Source: Cyprinodon diabolis (lineage: Eukaryota; Chordata; Actinopteri; Cyprinodontiformes; Cyprinodontidae). From it: a stretch of 64,000 nucleotides of DNA. The stretch is from positions 9,704,501-9,768,500 of the forward strand of contig CM060076.1 of the NCBI GenBank assembly GCA_030533445.1, in the 5' to 3' direction. Numbering within the stretch: position 1 is the first letter of the stretch; the number at the start of each line of letters is the position of its first letter. The notes below the pieces were generated by a model that saw only the letters and a list, made by a program, of their open reading frames with translations, made no database searches and had not been told where the DNA came from. The position numbers were made by a program, and so were the translations under genes. Of the stretch, positions 22,735 through 33,668 are shown in pieces.

Positions 22735-23424
22735 TAAATAGTTAATTGTGTATTACTACAGTTATGTGGCCTTGTGAGAGACTCCTTGAAAGGGTCCAAC
22801 TCCACTTTATAAATGACTTCTAGAGGATGGGTGAATAGATAGATGGAAAAACACAAATGATATAATTGGAATTGAACAGGGGTTAGAAACATGTAAGATT
22901 TAGGATTATGAAAAGAAATTAAGACTCAAAGTGTAGCAGGAGAGAAAAAGACACAAAGAAAGTTAATGAATGAAATTAAAGGGAAGCAGCCAAGTGGTTT
23001 TACACAAAAAACTCATGTCTTTCTTATATCAAGTAATTTAACATTAAAAAAGTTTTTTAGGTCATTAATTCATTTGGCTTCTAAATACAATGCCTGTATT
23101 CTTGCAGTTGACCCTTAATTTCTAATTTTACCCAAAGCCTTGGTAGACCCGTTACATGCCCTTAGTGTGTCTAAAGTACAGAAATGGGCTTCTTATTACA
23201 CACAAGATTGATAAGCTTTTTTATAAGTAAGAACTTAGTTCTTCTGCTGAAGGATTTACATTTTGCTGCTTTTATTATGAAGGTAAACACATATCTTCTA
23301 GGGAAATTGACACCACTGAGAGAAGGTCCTCAAAATCATCAGAATAGACCACACCTTCCTAGTTAGTGTGTCATCAGCACTCAGTACAAGTTGTACTTAA
23401 CTCTGAGCTGATCAGTAGACCTTT
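22735..23424. other. Non-coding DNA
   Basis: AT-rich unique-looking sequence. A 60-codon ORF at 23184-23366 has no motif. Confidence 0.55.
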
Positions 23425-23432
23425 ATTACAAT

Positions 23433-23978
23433 CAGTGTTGGGCACATTACTTTGAAAAAGTAATTAGTTATAGTTACTAGTTACTTCTCCCAAAAAGTAA
23501 CTGAGTTACTAACTGAGTTACTCCACAATAAAAGTAACTAGTTACTAGTAAAAGTAACAATTGCGTTACTTTTGCGTTTCTCGCCCCCGTACCCCTCACC
23601 ACCCAGCCCCCACCTTCTTGCGGTGTGATTCAAAAGCCAGCTGAATAGAGCGGACGACAAAGACAAGAACCTGCAGAGAGTTTAGCATTTATTGCAACTC
23701 AATGTAAATGACATCAGGGGGGAACGCCATGTGAAGTTTTTTAACAGGGCATTCAGATCTGGTGAGTATATGAAATTAATAACTGGGGATGTCTAATTCT
23801 GAAATCCTGTGTGTTTGGGTTGTTATAGATACTGCAACATCTATCTATACATCTATCTATCTAGATGTATACTCTGTGTGTGACATAAAATATGGATCTC
23901 CATCCCTGCCACAAAGGCCATCAAATAATGTTTAAAATAAAAAATACAGTAGGTTGAGAAGGCAGAGTATCCATCCAT

Positions 23979-24014
<36 letters not shown>

Positions 24015-24750
24015 CCATCCATCCATCCAGATTTCTCCCTTTCTCCATATAGGCTATCATTTGATCGTTCACGCTCTCCATAGTTCTCCTGTGGCGCGAG
24101 CACAGGGCGACTGGTGCGCGCCTTTAGCGAGCATGCGCGTTTCCTGTCGCTTGCGCGGTGACTCGTGAACCTGCGCTGTGCGGAGATGCAGAGGAAACCG
24201 TATCTGATGGGGAAACGCAGCTCGACGTAACACCGGTATTTCCATCAGGAAAACGCTGTTTTGCTGCTGGAGTCATCCTCACTCTCCATCTCTCTGTGTG
24301 TGCTGTACGTTAACACCCACCTGCGGAAACACCCACCTACCCAACTGACAGACGGAATCTCACTATACATCAGCCATTCTCATCCTCCCCTCTCTCATGA
24401 CAAGGCGCGCACCTCTGGATGACCTAAAAATAATCTTTAATATCTCTTAAACAAAAGTAGCACAAACAATATTTTTTTCTGCACAAATCTGCACTAACGT
24501 TGCACTAACCATTCAGTCTATTTGCAGAGTTTTTTGACGTGGGCGGGGTGTCAGCTTCATGCAGCTGCGCACGAGTCCTATCATGAAAAAAGGTTCATTG
24601 TGCGACCTGAGTAACGCGCAGTAACGGGGTGTCTGCAATGGTAACTGCGTTATAGTTACAGTCAAAGTAATTAGTTAGATTGCTCGTTACTACAAGAAGG
24701 TAACGGCGTTAGTAACGCCGTTACTTTCAACGCCGTTAGTCCCATCACTG
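23433..24750. mobile_element. Non-autonomous hAT-type element, 1.3 kb
   Basis: The ends are CAGTGTTGGGCACATTAC and the matching ...CCCATCACTG, and both inner ends are rich in AGTTACTTT/AAGTAACG motifs. The flanking 8-mers are identical: ATTACAAT at 23425-23432 and 24751-24758. The interior contains an (ATCC)n microsatellite and a CpG-rich stretch (about 24085-24240). No transposase is present. Confidence 0.92.
23969..24029. repeat. (ATCC)n microsatellite
   Basis: About 15 tetranucleotide units with one G substitution, inside the hAT-type element. The apparent WMDG-repeat ORF on the minus strand is a translation of this array. Confidence 0.95.
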
Positions 24751-24758
24751 ATTACAAT

Positions 24759-25480
24759 GACTGCACGTTGGAAAGCGTTGTGCTTTGTAACACATTCTCG
24801 CTTTAAGGTTAATATCACACATGTATATCCAGTACTTATATTCTAATTTTAAGCATTAACTGGTGAGCAGTAAGAAAAAAGACAGATCTGTTTATTCTTT
24901 AACCACTTTTCTACATTGTTTCCTGAAGACATGAGCTTGTTGCAGCTAAAAGCATGTACGCTCGTTCCTTCCTCACCTCGGCTGAAAATGGGCCAAATAC
25001 AGCAACAAAATGCACCTCTGTGGCATAAGTGGACACGAATAAGAGAAGCACATTAATGATGACAAGAAAATTTTACATTTGACAAAAATTTAGAAATCCA
25101 TTAGGGCATATTTGGTTCACAAAGGCACACTTAATTGAAGCACTAAATGCCTGCACTCTCAACGGAAATCTGAACTCATTAGTGCAAGGTTTAGTAAGGA
25201 AACTATTTGTCAATCTGCAGCCAAGTTTGAAAAGTGGAAAACAAACAACAATGACTCTCATGGGTATTTTTTTTTTTAATCTGCAGTCATTATCTATAGA
25301 GCAATGATGCAAATATATCTTATTTGGTTTATGTTTCTGCATAATAAAGTGGTAATGGAGATCAACTCTGTATGTTGTTTTTTACTTTTAAATGCATTAA
25401 ATGTATCTTTGCTACTACATAAGGTGGTGAGAGCAAACAGTAAAAAGTGAGGAAAACATTGCAGCACTAAGCACTAAAGC
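24759..25480. other. Non-coding DNA
   Basis: AT-rich. An 89-codon ORF at 25073-25342 (minus) has no recognisable motif. No gene seen. Confidence 0.5.
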
Positions 25481-25484
25481 TTGG

Positions 25485-26295
25485 CATTGTGTAAAAACAA
25501 AACTGAGGTAGTAATTTTTGGACCAAAGGAGGAGAAATCCAGAGTTCGCTCACAGTTGATTATGGCCAAAATCTTGGTGTCATGATGGACTCAGACCTGA
25601 ACATTCAGTGGCACATAAAGGGAGTTACCAAGTCAGCCTTCTATCACCTGAAGATCATTTCCAGGAATAAAAGACTAATGTTCAAGCAGGATCTGGAAAA
25701 ATTCCTTCATTCATTTATCTTTAGTAGAATTCATCACTGCAACAGTGTCTTTATAGGTTTGCCTAAAAATTCCATCAGAAAGCTGCAGCTCATTTCAAAA
25801 TGCTGCAGCAGCTGTTCTCGCTAAAACTAAGAAAGTAGAGCACATCAGTCAGGTTCTGAAGTCCTTACACTGGCTCTGAGTAGCTCAGAGAATTGACTTT
25901 AAAATTATTCTGTTGGTCTAAAAATCACTAAATGGATCATCACCTCAATACATAACAGATTTATAGTCAGTGTATCAACATCCCAGACCACTCAGGTCTT
26001 CTAGTTAAAGCCTACTCTGTAGACACAGAACTAGAACCAAACACGGAGAAGCAGCATTTAGCATCCTATGTTCCACTGATCTAGAACAAACTTCCTGATG
26101 ATTTTAAAATTGAAAAAGAAAAAAAATGAAAGCCTGAGTTCTGTGAAATCAAATTTAGAAACTCATTTAAACTGTTATTGCTAAACGGTTGACTGAGGTA
26201 TAATTAGTTTAAGTTTGTGGTCTAACTAATGTATTTGCTTCTCTACCTGCTTTTATCGTGTTTTTATCTTGACTTGTTTTTATTCTGCTTTTGTT
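25485..26295 (+). pseudogene. L2-like LINE ORF2, C-terminal part, decayed
   Basis: Translated pieces follow the order expected for the end of the reverse transcriptase and the C-terminal region of L2-type elements: NLGVMMDSDLNIQWHIKGV, then TKSAFYHLKIISRN, a SFIFSRIHHCNSVFIGLPK segment, a KLQLISKCCSS segment and, after frame changes, a region with LKSLHWL-like and PDHSGLLV-like words. Several stops and frameshifts break it up. The LINE's own 3' tail resumes at 26611-26708 beyond a SINE insertion. Confidence 0.75.
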
Positions 26296-26300
26296 TTCCG

Positions 26301-26602
26301 TCAGTCCATCCATCCATCCATCTTCACCCGCTTATTTTTTCAGGGTCGTGGTAACTGTCCCCAGGTCGCCAGTGTGTCACAGGGCAACACAGACGCACTG
26401 AGACATACAACCATGCACACACACTCATACCTAAGGATAATTTAGACAAGCCAATTAACCTAAACAATCATATTTTTGGACCGTGTGAAGGAGAAGTACC
26501 CGGAGGGAACCAACACATTCATGCAAACTCCATGAAGAAAGACCCCAGAACAGGAACCAAACTAGAAACCTTCTTTCTGCAAGGAAATAGTGCTACAAAC
26601 AT
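26301..26602 (-). repeat. tRNA-derived SINE inserted in an L2 3' UTR
   Basis: Same family as 22482-22730, in the minus orientation: the head is at the right end (near 26590), the body has GGTCCAAAAATATGATTGTT, and the 3' end abuts an (ATCC)n run at 26304-26321. It separates the L2 coding remnant from the L2 tail, so it inserted after the LINE. Confidence 0.75.
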
Positions 26603-26610
26603 CCCCATTT

Positions 26611-26708
26611 ATATTTTCCTTCTATTTTATTATCTCATACATGTAAGGCACTTTGAACTGTCTTTGTACTGAATCATGCTATATAGATAAACTTGCCATG
26701 CCTATACA
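26611..26708 (+). repeat. L2-like LINE tail, continuation
   Basis: AGGCACTTTGAACTGTCTTTG followed by GCTATATAGATAAAC matches the AAAGTGCCTTGAG...CTATATAAATAAA tail pattern. It belongs with the coding remnant at 25485-26295. Confidence 0.65.
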
Positions 26709-26716
26709 ATCATCAG

Positions 26717-26717
<1 letters not shown>

Positions 26718-26807
<90 letters not shown>

Positions 26808-26820
26808 TATATATATATAA
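26718..26820. repeat. (TA)n microsatellite
   Basis: About 85 bp of uninterrupted TA, then a CAG interruption and a short further TA run. Confidence 0.97.
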
Positions 26821-27875
26821 TTAAAATTAAAACAAATCCATTATCCCATCCAAAGATCAACATTGGTTTCTTCAAATCATCTTGACATCTTCTAAGTCTA
26901 TTAAATTCACACCAATATGTTGTAATTGGCTAGTGTATTCAAAAGCAATGCAGTTATTCAGTAACTGAACTGAACAGTACTTACAAGGTAATTTTACAAA
27001 TACCTTGTTCAGACTAGGTTTTAAAAACAAATATTTAATGTTGTAAAATAAGAATAGCCCCACAGTTAACAGCTCTTATTGCAAAGGTTTAGTACTTACC
27101 TTATGTAAAGGTGGCAGTTTAAGTAATATTGCATAGTTGATTTTTCAGACATATTTTTCTAAAAAACAAAGTAAACCTTACATTTTCTATGACTGGCCCA
27201 TGCCTAGAGATGGTCCAGTAGTTTTATCTTTAAAAAGTAGTTTTCTCAGTAAAAGAAGCACATTATTTTTCACTTAGAGTTAATAAAAAAAAAGAATGAG
27301 TTATGTTTGGTTAAACTATCCCAAAAGGGAGGTGCAAATGTTTTACAGTATAAAGTCCAAAAAAAAATCCATGAAGGTATGATACCCTTAGATTATAGCG
27401 TGTACCCCTGAAACACCGGATTACCAGGTAAGCTGGGTATCTCAACACATTTCTAAAATAATGTAAAAACATTATTACTAACAGAGATAAACTAATAGTT
27501 GCATTTGGATATAAAAAGGATGCAGTAACACTCTTACGCAGAGTGACAGAAAACAGAAAGTATCTATAACATGGTTTGCAAGTTTTTAATGAGGTTTTGC
27601 ATTTTTTTATAGATTTTTTTTTATTTCACAAAAAGTGGCATCATTTGACTTTTTATGGGAGAAAATTTTATAACTATGAATGTTACTTAAACTCCTTAAT
27701 AACGCAATCCATAAAAATAACTGAACACAGTTGCTTCAATATGCTTCTTCCCAAAATGTTACTATATGTTATAATGTAATAAACAGATTAATAAAATGAG
27801 TAACTGTTCATCTATTAATAAATGAATAAAAATGCTACTTTTTAAGACCAATTGTTCAAAGGAACTGGAACATTT
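26821..27875. other. AT-rich non-coding DNA
   Basis: Short motif-free ORFs at 26872-27063 and 27576-27779. No gene seen. Confidence 0.55.
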
Positions 27876-28610
27876 TTTAATTTATTTCAATTTAGTTTTC
27901 ATATAAAGCGCCAATTCACAACATATGTCATCTCAAGGCATTTTACAAAGTTAATTCAATTGTATCATATAGACAGATTGGTTAAAACTTTTCTTTATGG
28001 GAAACTCAGCTGGCTAGCCTAGTAAACTAGCCCCCCTAGTTTGCCTGTTAGTTGTCTAGCCTCGATCAATGCCCCAGGTCCTAGAACTGGCGGGCCAATC
28101 ACAACGCAGAGATGCCTTTTAAATGTCTGGACGCAAAGCGGGCGGGGTTTTGAGGGCGTGACGACAAAGTTGCGCAACGCTGAAGAAAGCAAAGCAAGGA
28201 AGATAGCAACAACTATTGAACAGTTCTCGTTTAACTCAGCTTTGGAAGGATTAGACTTGCGGTTTTAGTTGAAAGGTAAACTGTTTGTTTACACTCCCCC
28301 ACCAGCTTTCTGTCACGCTCAGTTTCGCTCATTGGTCAGAGCGTTGGCCAATGGCACAGACATGGTTCGAAAAAACAACGGCTTGTTCTCATAAACGATC
28401 TTTCGATGTCTCATTCATCGGGGCCAGACTAAATTACACATTTAGTCTGGTTTTTTTAGGCTACCAGCTGGCTACATTGTGTCACTGACTTTGCTGCAAT
28501 CACACAAACTGAGACAGTGGAACAGAAAACTCCAGTAGAACCAGACAATTGGGGGTTTAGGAAGACAGACGCAGACACAAAGAAGGAACATAGATGCATT
28601 GATATATAAA
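27876..28610 (-). repeat. L2-like LINE 3' region, interrupted
   Basis: Read on the minus strand, the left part gives TGCCTTGAGATGACATATG...GGCGCTTTATATGAAAAC, the standard tail. Right of 28474 the complement gives GATTGCAGCAAAGTCAGTGA and then a CTGGAGTTTTCTG-like block, in the order seen in the plus-strand copies at 52.0 and 60.9 kb. The element at 28016-28464 splits it. Confidence 0.7.
28016..28464. mobile_element. AGCCTA-ended non-autonomous DNA element
   Basis: It begins AGCCTAGTAAAC and ends ...TTAGGCTAC. CAGCTGGCT (9 bp) is repeated exactly at 28007-28015 and 28465-28473. The insertion interrupts an L2 3' end, which independently confirms its limits. The interior is CpG-containing with CCAAT-type boxes (GGGCCAATCACAACG). 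No transposase. An 8-9-bp duplication and these termini do not settle the superfamily. The element at 62114-62667 is probably related. Confidence 0.75.
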
Positions 28611-28825
28611 TATTTCTGTCTGAAAAAAAAGGTATTGATAAACAAGCTCCATTTTATTCACTTTGTCCACTTTGTTTAAGACACTTAAGCAGATTAGGTG
28701 GTTTTCATGTCAAAAAGGATGAAAAAGAACATACAGCTTAGCAAACTCAAAGCCAAGTCCATATCTATCTCTATTAGAGGAGCGGGACTAAACATGGAAA
28801 AACAGGCCCAACCCTATTATCTACA

Positions 28826-29113
28826 CTTGAAAATAATCTAGAAATAATAAAAAATTTCTCAAATTAAGTGCATTTATCCTTAATATGAGTAGGTAAATGA
28901 GATGATTTGCCAGTGGAATGAGTATGTTTACTCTAAAAATAGGATATTTTGATAAAACACACTTGAAATAAAACAATAAAATTGTTTTCTTATCTTTAAT
29001 CTAAATTGTCTGGTTCAAGTGGCAAAATGTCTCTTTTACCTCCTCAATTCAATAACAAATGCACTTATTTTAAGAAATAGTAACTTATCTAGATTCCGAT
29101 TTCTTCCAGTGTA
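28826..29113. mobile_element. Palindromic CACTGCAAA-type MITE, copy B, decayed
   Basis: It contains the family landmarks in reverse order (TTTGCCAGTGGAATGAGTA; TGGCAAAATGTCTC; CCTCCTCAATTC). The ends (CTACACTTGAAAA... and ...TTCTTCCAGTGTA) are eroded versions of CACTGCAAAAA and its complement. The oldest-looking copy in the window. Confidence 0.7.
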
Positions 29114-30735
29114 TAACCATAGGTTTTGTTGGCATAAGCATAGCTGAAATTGTTCCAGGATACGGTTACAGCTAAGCAGAGCACTTGGTCAGATGTATCC
29201 TCTATAAGAAAAGGATGCAGAAATAACCAATTTAGAAGTTATACTTAGTAAAATGTAGCAAAGTAAGAAAAAATTATCTTTATATTCTCCGGAACCCTAA
29301 CCCATTAACAGCATAACTATAGAGGGAGATCAGAATAACCTAAGCAGCTCTAGCTATAACCTTTATTAAAAGGAAAAGTTTTTAGCCTGCCTTAAAAAAA
29401 ACAGTTTAGCTTGTAAGTACCAGCTCGCAACAAAGAACACTGAGTCATCCCTTCATTTAAAGATATATAATCTCAGAACCATGAGGTCCCTCCCTGGATC
29501 TGGGCACCTTAGAAAACTTTATGAGAGAAGCCCAGGAAATAAGGTGTTAGTATGAGAGATGACCAGAGACTCAGTGGTCATCAAGGTAGAGATCTAGCGT
29601 TACTTTTTAATAGAAGATAGAACAATTCTGTTTATCTTTATGTGAAGCTGCTGAGCTGATGCAGCGTTAATCTTAAATTAATATTCTTCAATATAATTTG
29701 GGTAAGAAGCAACTTTAGAAGAAAGCATGCTCCAGTTGGAATAGCAGATGTAATAGAATATAAGACTTAATTTACTCTGGTCACTCTTGAGCCTGGAAAA
29801 GCTTTTCTTCAGAATTGAGACTCCCTCTAAACTCATTCTTGCAGGACTGAAGGAGGCTGTGTGTCTTTTGTGTGTAAAAGAGCACTAACACTTGCAATTT
29901 TCTTCACAAATAAAAAAAGAAGCTTTTCCTAGTCATGAAGCATCACCAGACCTACCGAGATAATCATTAGGAATTATGATGCGCTCATTTCTTACCTCTC
30001 CAAATCCAATTTTGATGATTACGCGTTGTGGCTCTAAAGTCTATCCGAGTTGCAGAAGCTCATTTGGCATTACCTGGTAATGGATTACAGTCTTTACAGT
30101 CTGGGCAGAGCCCAGATGAGTGCTCTGCAGGTTAAAAGGTGCAAATTGTGCCAGAAGATGCAACAGGGTGTTCTTCAGACTTTCATTTGGGTTGTATGTA
30201 CCAAAAGAGGCCATTTGGCCCCTTAAATTGGGCTTTTAACCATCAAGTTTTAAAGAAGAACATAACCAAAGGACATTTTCAAAATCTGGTCCCAGTCACT
30301 CTTGCAAATGTGAAAATATGTCAAAGTTTTGTTTGTGTACATTTTGGCCTTAGATGCAATAAGATCTATTTGATAACCCTAATATAACCCTTTTTTTTTT
30401 TTTTTTTAAAGGTTTGTTTTAGCCTCTGACAAAAGGCATAAAAATGTTTTGCACACTATCACTGACCTTTACTTTAGCTTTGTTTAGGTTGGGACTTTTA
30501 TGTCTTTGAATGACTTTTAAGGCAGTTTTTCTTTTAGTTGTTCTTCTGTTTTTTTATTTTGGTTAATCAGTTTTTTTGGTATCTCTGTTGCTGCAAATAT
30601 GTATTATTTCTGCTATTTTATAATGCAGCATAACCAAGACATATCTAACAAACGCATTCATTAAAAATGCATTCAGACTGCTTCTTTCAACTAACTAAAA
30701 TCTCTAAACTCAGGAATATGGTGTCAAGGTATGAT
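29114..30735. other. Non-coding DNA with possible eroded repeats
   Basis: About 29330-29480 (CTTTATTAAAAGGAAAAG, then an AGTACCAGCTCGCAAC block) resembles 3'-UTR parts of fish LINEs but is too decayed to bound. ORFs such as 30139-30387 have no recognisable motif. No gene seen. Confidence 0.4.
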
Positions 30736-30739
30736 CCGG

Positions 30740-31490
30740 AACTTATAATTTTGTGTCTTCGCATTTAGACTATTGTAATAGTTTGTTTTCATCATGTCTA
30801 AACAGGAAGGAGGGCTCAAGACTGCAATTAATGCAAAACTTTGCAGCGAGAATTCTGACCAATACAAATAGTAGAACTAACATAGTCCTGATTCTAAAAA
30901 AAACTTCATTGTCTGCCAGTGTCTTATAGTATCATGTTTATTATAGACTTACATGGTCAGGCTCCTTCTTACACACTGCAAAAAATGGAGATCTAAATAA
31001 GTCATTTTTGCTCAAATTTAGTGCATTTTTTCTTGAATTGAAGAGGTAAGTGTGACACTTTGCCAATTGAACGAGACAATTTACATTTAAAATAAGAAAA
31101 AATTATAATTTTGTCTTAATTCAAGCATATATTATCTAATTATCTTATTTTAGGAGTAAAAATACTAATTCCATTGGCAGGTCATCTTATTTACCTGCTC
31201 AAATTAAGGGTAAATACACTTAGTTCAAGACATTTTTCACTTATTTCTAGATGTTTTTTGCAGTGCATCAATGATCTGATCCAGCCCTACACCCCTATGC
31301 AGGCTCTGAGGTCTGTAGATCAGAATCTGCTGAAGGTTCCACGCACTTCTTTTCATACCAGAGGTAACTGTCCCTTTCAGGCTGTTGCTCCCAGTCTATG
31401 GAATGATCTCCGGTCCGCATTACACTCTATTGACTCTGTTGTCACCTTCAAAAGCTTACTTAAGACCAATTTATTTGATCATAATATAAT
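30740..31490 (+). pseudogene. L2-like LINE ORF2, C-terminal part, interrupted by a MITE
   Basis: Left of the MITE, broken frames give DPELLILCLRI-type and GQAPSYT words. Right of it one frame reads INDLIQPYTPMQALRSVDQNLL, then VPRTSFHTRGNCPFQAVAPSLWNDL and FKSLLKTNLF. These are the PYTP..LRSxDQ..L, RTR..G...F...AP.LWN.LP and FKxxLKTxLF blocks at the C-terminus of L2-type ORF2. The MITE at 30974-31265 cuts the SYINDLI segment, whose two halves abut across the insertion. Stops in the left half show the copy is dead. Confidence 0.8.
30974..31265. mobile_element. Palindromic CACTGCAAA-type MITE, copy C
   Basis: A complete 292-bp copy with ends CACTGCAAAAAATGG and ...TTTTTTGCAGTG. Because it interrupts LINE coding sequence, its limits are unambiguous. 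The flanks are CA on both sides (30972-30973 and 31266-31267), suggesting a 2-bp target duplication. Internally the CTTTGCCAATTGAAC and CCATTGGCAGGTCATC arms face each other. Confidence 0.9.
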
Positions 31491-31552
31491 TTATAAAATG
31501 AACTTTATTGATATCACATTGGAGAAATTTACCTCTGCATATAAGGGTCTTT

Positions 31553-31632
31553 CTCAGTGGCCCAGATTGGCAGTCGGGCTCGAACTCATAACCTCAGGAT
31601 TCCAAGCTCTATGCCAATTAGGCCGCCATTAA
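31553..31632 (-). repeat. tRNA-like SINE head fragment
   Basis: Minus-strand sequence GCGGCCTAATTGGCATAGAG...TGAGTTCGAGCCCG carries a good B box (GTTCGAGCC) and an A-box-like TAATTGGCATAG at roughly tRNA spacing. There is no convincing cloverleaf, so I call it a SINE head or tRNA pseudogene. It immediately follows the L2 fragment. Confidence 0.5.
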
Positions 31633-32866
31633 CTATTATATGGGCTGCTATGATTTCCTCTTGTCTTGGCCTTTTATATTGGGTATTTTCTGATGTTTTA
31701 TCTGTGGCTTTGGTCTGTGAAAGGAGCTTTATAAATAATGCTTACGCACTTACTACTTTTTTTCTTTTCAGTTATATTTTCATGGGGCATTCATTGTGTA
31801 ATGATGAGCAGTGCAATAGCGTTTATGTATTTATCTACTTTTTTATTCATATATTTATTATTGTCCTTTATTGAAAATGCAAATCTTACAAAAAAGATCT
31901 ATTTGGCAAAATATTTTTCCCACCCTAGAGATTTCTATTATTTGTATTTCTCTGTCACCCTTTAGTGTTTCAGATTATTAACACACTTTGATGACAGACC
32001 TATGTAATCTGGGTAAATACTAGATGTAGTGTTTTTTATTGAGAAAAGAAAGCTGACTGAACCAACCTGACCATATGTGTCACCGAAGCCTAATGACTAA
32101 TTAGGTTATATGGAGTTATTAAAAAAAGAAAAGTTTAGATTATCACTGTTGCTTACCTTTATGATGGCTACACTTTAAAAATTGAAAATGTCTTGAGAGC
32201 TGTACTGAATGAATTTTATTTTTGTACACACTCTGTGTGCACAAAAAGAAGAAAAAAAAAGTCTAACTGCTAAATGATTATTTAATCGTTACTTCTGTTA
32301 CTTCTGTCCTTAATGTTTTCCAAAAGTTGTTTATAATTTTTTTTTTTTTGGTTTATGTTGTTCTTTCAAATGTCCTTCATTGGTGGCCTTTACAATGTCA
32401 TTCGGTTTTTGTTTGTAATTAGACTACTGGACGTAGCCTCTTTGCTTTCCCCCAGGCTTTGCAAGTGTTTTTTAGATATTTGTACTATTTCAAAACTCAG
32501 GCTTGCTAGAAAGATAAAGATCCCATGTCTGTTAAAGAAGTAAAGGAGCCCCAGAGCATATACACTACCGCCATCAGATTTTATTATAAAGATAATGGTC
32601 TTAATATTAATCCAACCTGTGAAAATATTGTAGACTAGAATGCAGGTGTGCAAAAAATGGTGTTAATCATCACAACTTCACAAGAAATCACTTGGTGTTT
32701 AATCAGGTTTTGATCAGATATTTTCAGAATATCTTTGATCTTATGAAACATAAAAAGACTGATGAAAAGTGAAAACACAATAATTGTACCGTAAGATAAA
32801 TACAATGATAAAGCTATAAACAAGAAGCAAAATTTTTAGATCCAAAATTTTTAATATGTTCTAAAT
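31633..32866. other. AT-rich non-coding DNA
   Basis: Several overlapping hydrophobic ORFs (31557-31965, 32355-32823) on both strands reflect T-rich composition. No gene seen. Confidence 0.55.
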
Positions 32867-33668
32867 CTCCATCCATCCATCCATCCACTTCCGCTTATTT
32901 GGGGTCGGGTCGCGGGAGTAGCAGCATCAGTAGGGAGGCCCACACATCCCTCTCCCCAGCCACTTCGGCCAGCTCCTCTTGGGGAATCCCAAGGCGCTTC
33001 CAGGCCAGCCGAGAAACATAGTCCCTCCAGTGTATCCTGGGTCTCCCTCTGGGTCTTCTCCTGGTGGGACATGCCCAGGCAACCAGGAGGCATTCTAACC
33101 AGATGCCTGAGCCACCTCAGCTGGCTCCTCTCTACGTGGAGGAGCAGTGGCTCTACTCTGAGTATGCCCCGGATGACCTCACCTCCTCCCAGATACACTA
33201 TGAAGAAAAACTCATTTTGGTCGCTTGTATACAGGATATCTTTCTTTTGGTCATAACCCAAAGCTCATTACCATAGATGATGAGGCAGGATTGTAAACCG
33301 ACCGATAAATCGTGAGCTTTGCCTTTTGCCTCAGCTGTCTCTCCACCACAACAGACCGGTACAGCGGCTGCCTAACAGCAGACGCTGCATCAATCCGCCT
33401 GTCGATCTCCCACTCCATCTTTCCCTGGTCCGTGAGCAAGACCCCGGGATAATTAAACTCCTCCACTAGGGCCAGTACATCCTCCCCAACCGGAGACTCA
33501 AGACCATGGCTTTGGATTTGGAAGCACTGATCCTCATACTGGTCGCTTCAAACTCGGCTGCAAACCGCTTGAGTGAGAGCTGTAGATCACGCCCTGATGA
33601 AGCACATTATCTGCGAATAGCAAAGATGTGATCCTAAAGCCACCAAAACGGATCCCCTCAACACCTGA
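32867..33668 (-). pseudogene. RTE/Rex-like LINE, 3' end with reverse-transcriptase remnant
   Basis: Reading from the right on the minus strand: FGGFRITSLLFADN (a decayed FADD catalytic box of the reverse transcriptase), then MEEFNYPGVLLTDQGKMEWE, IDRRIDAASAV and LYRSVVVERQLRQKAKL. After a frame change come EPLLLHVERSQLRWLRHLVRMPPG and a terminal GWMDGW-coding (GATG)n tail at 32867-32884. These blocks and the tail are characteristic of fish RTE/Rex-type non-LTR retrotransposons. The second catalytic Asp is altered and there are several frame breaks. Only the last 0.8 kb of the element is present. Confidence 0.82.

Noticed and set aside
31553..31632. Functional tRNA gene on the minus strand
   Set aside because: A good B box but no convincing cloverleaf or acceptor stem, and the position beside a LINE fits a SINE head.
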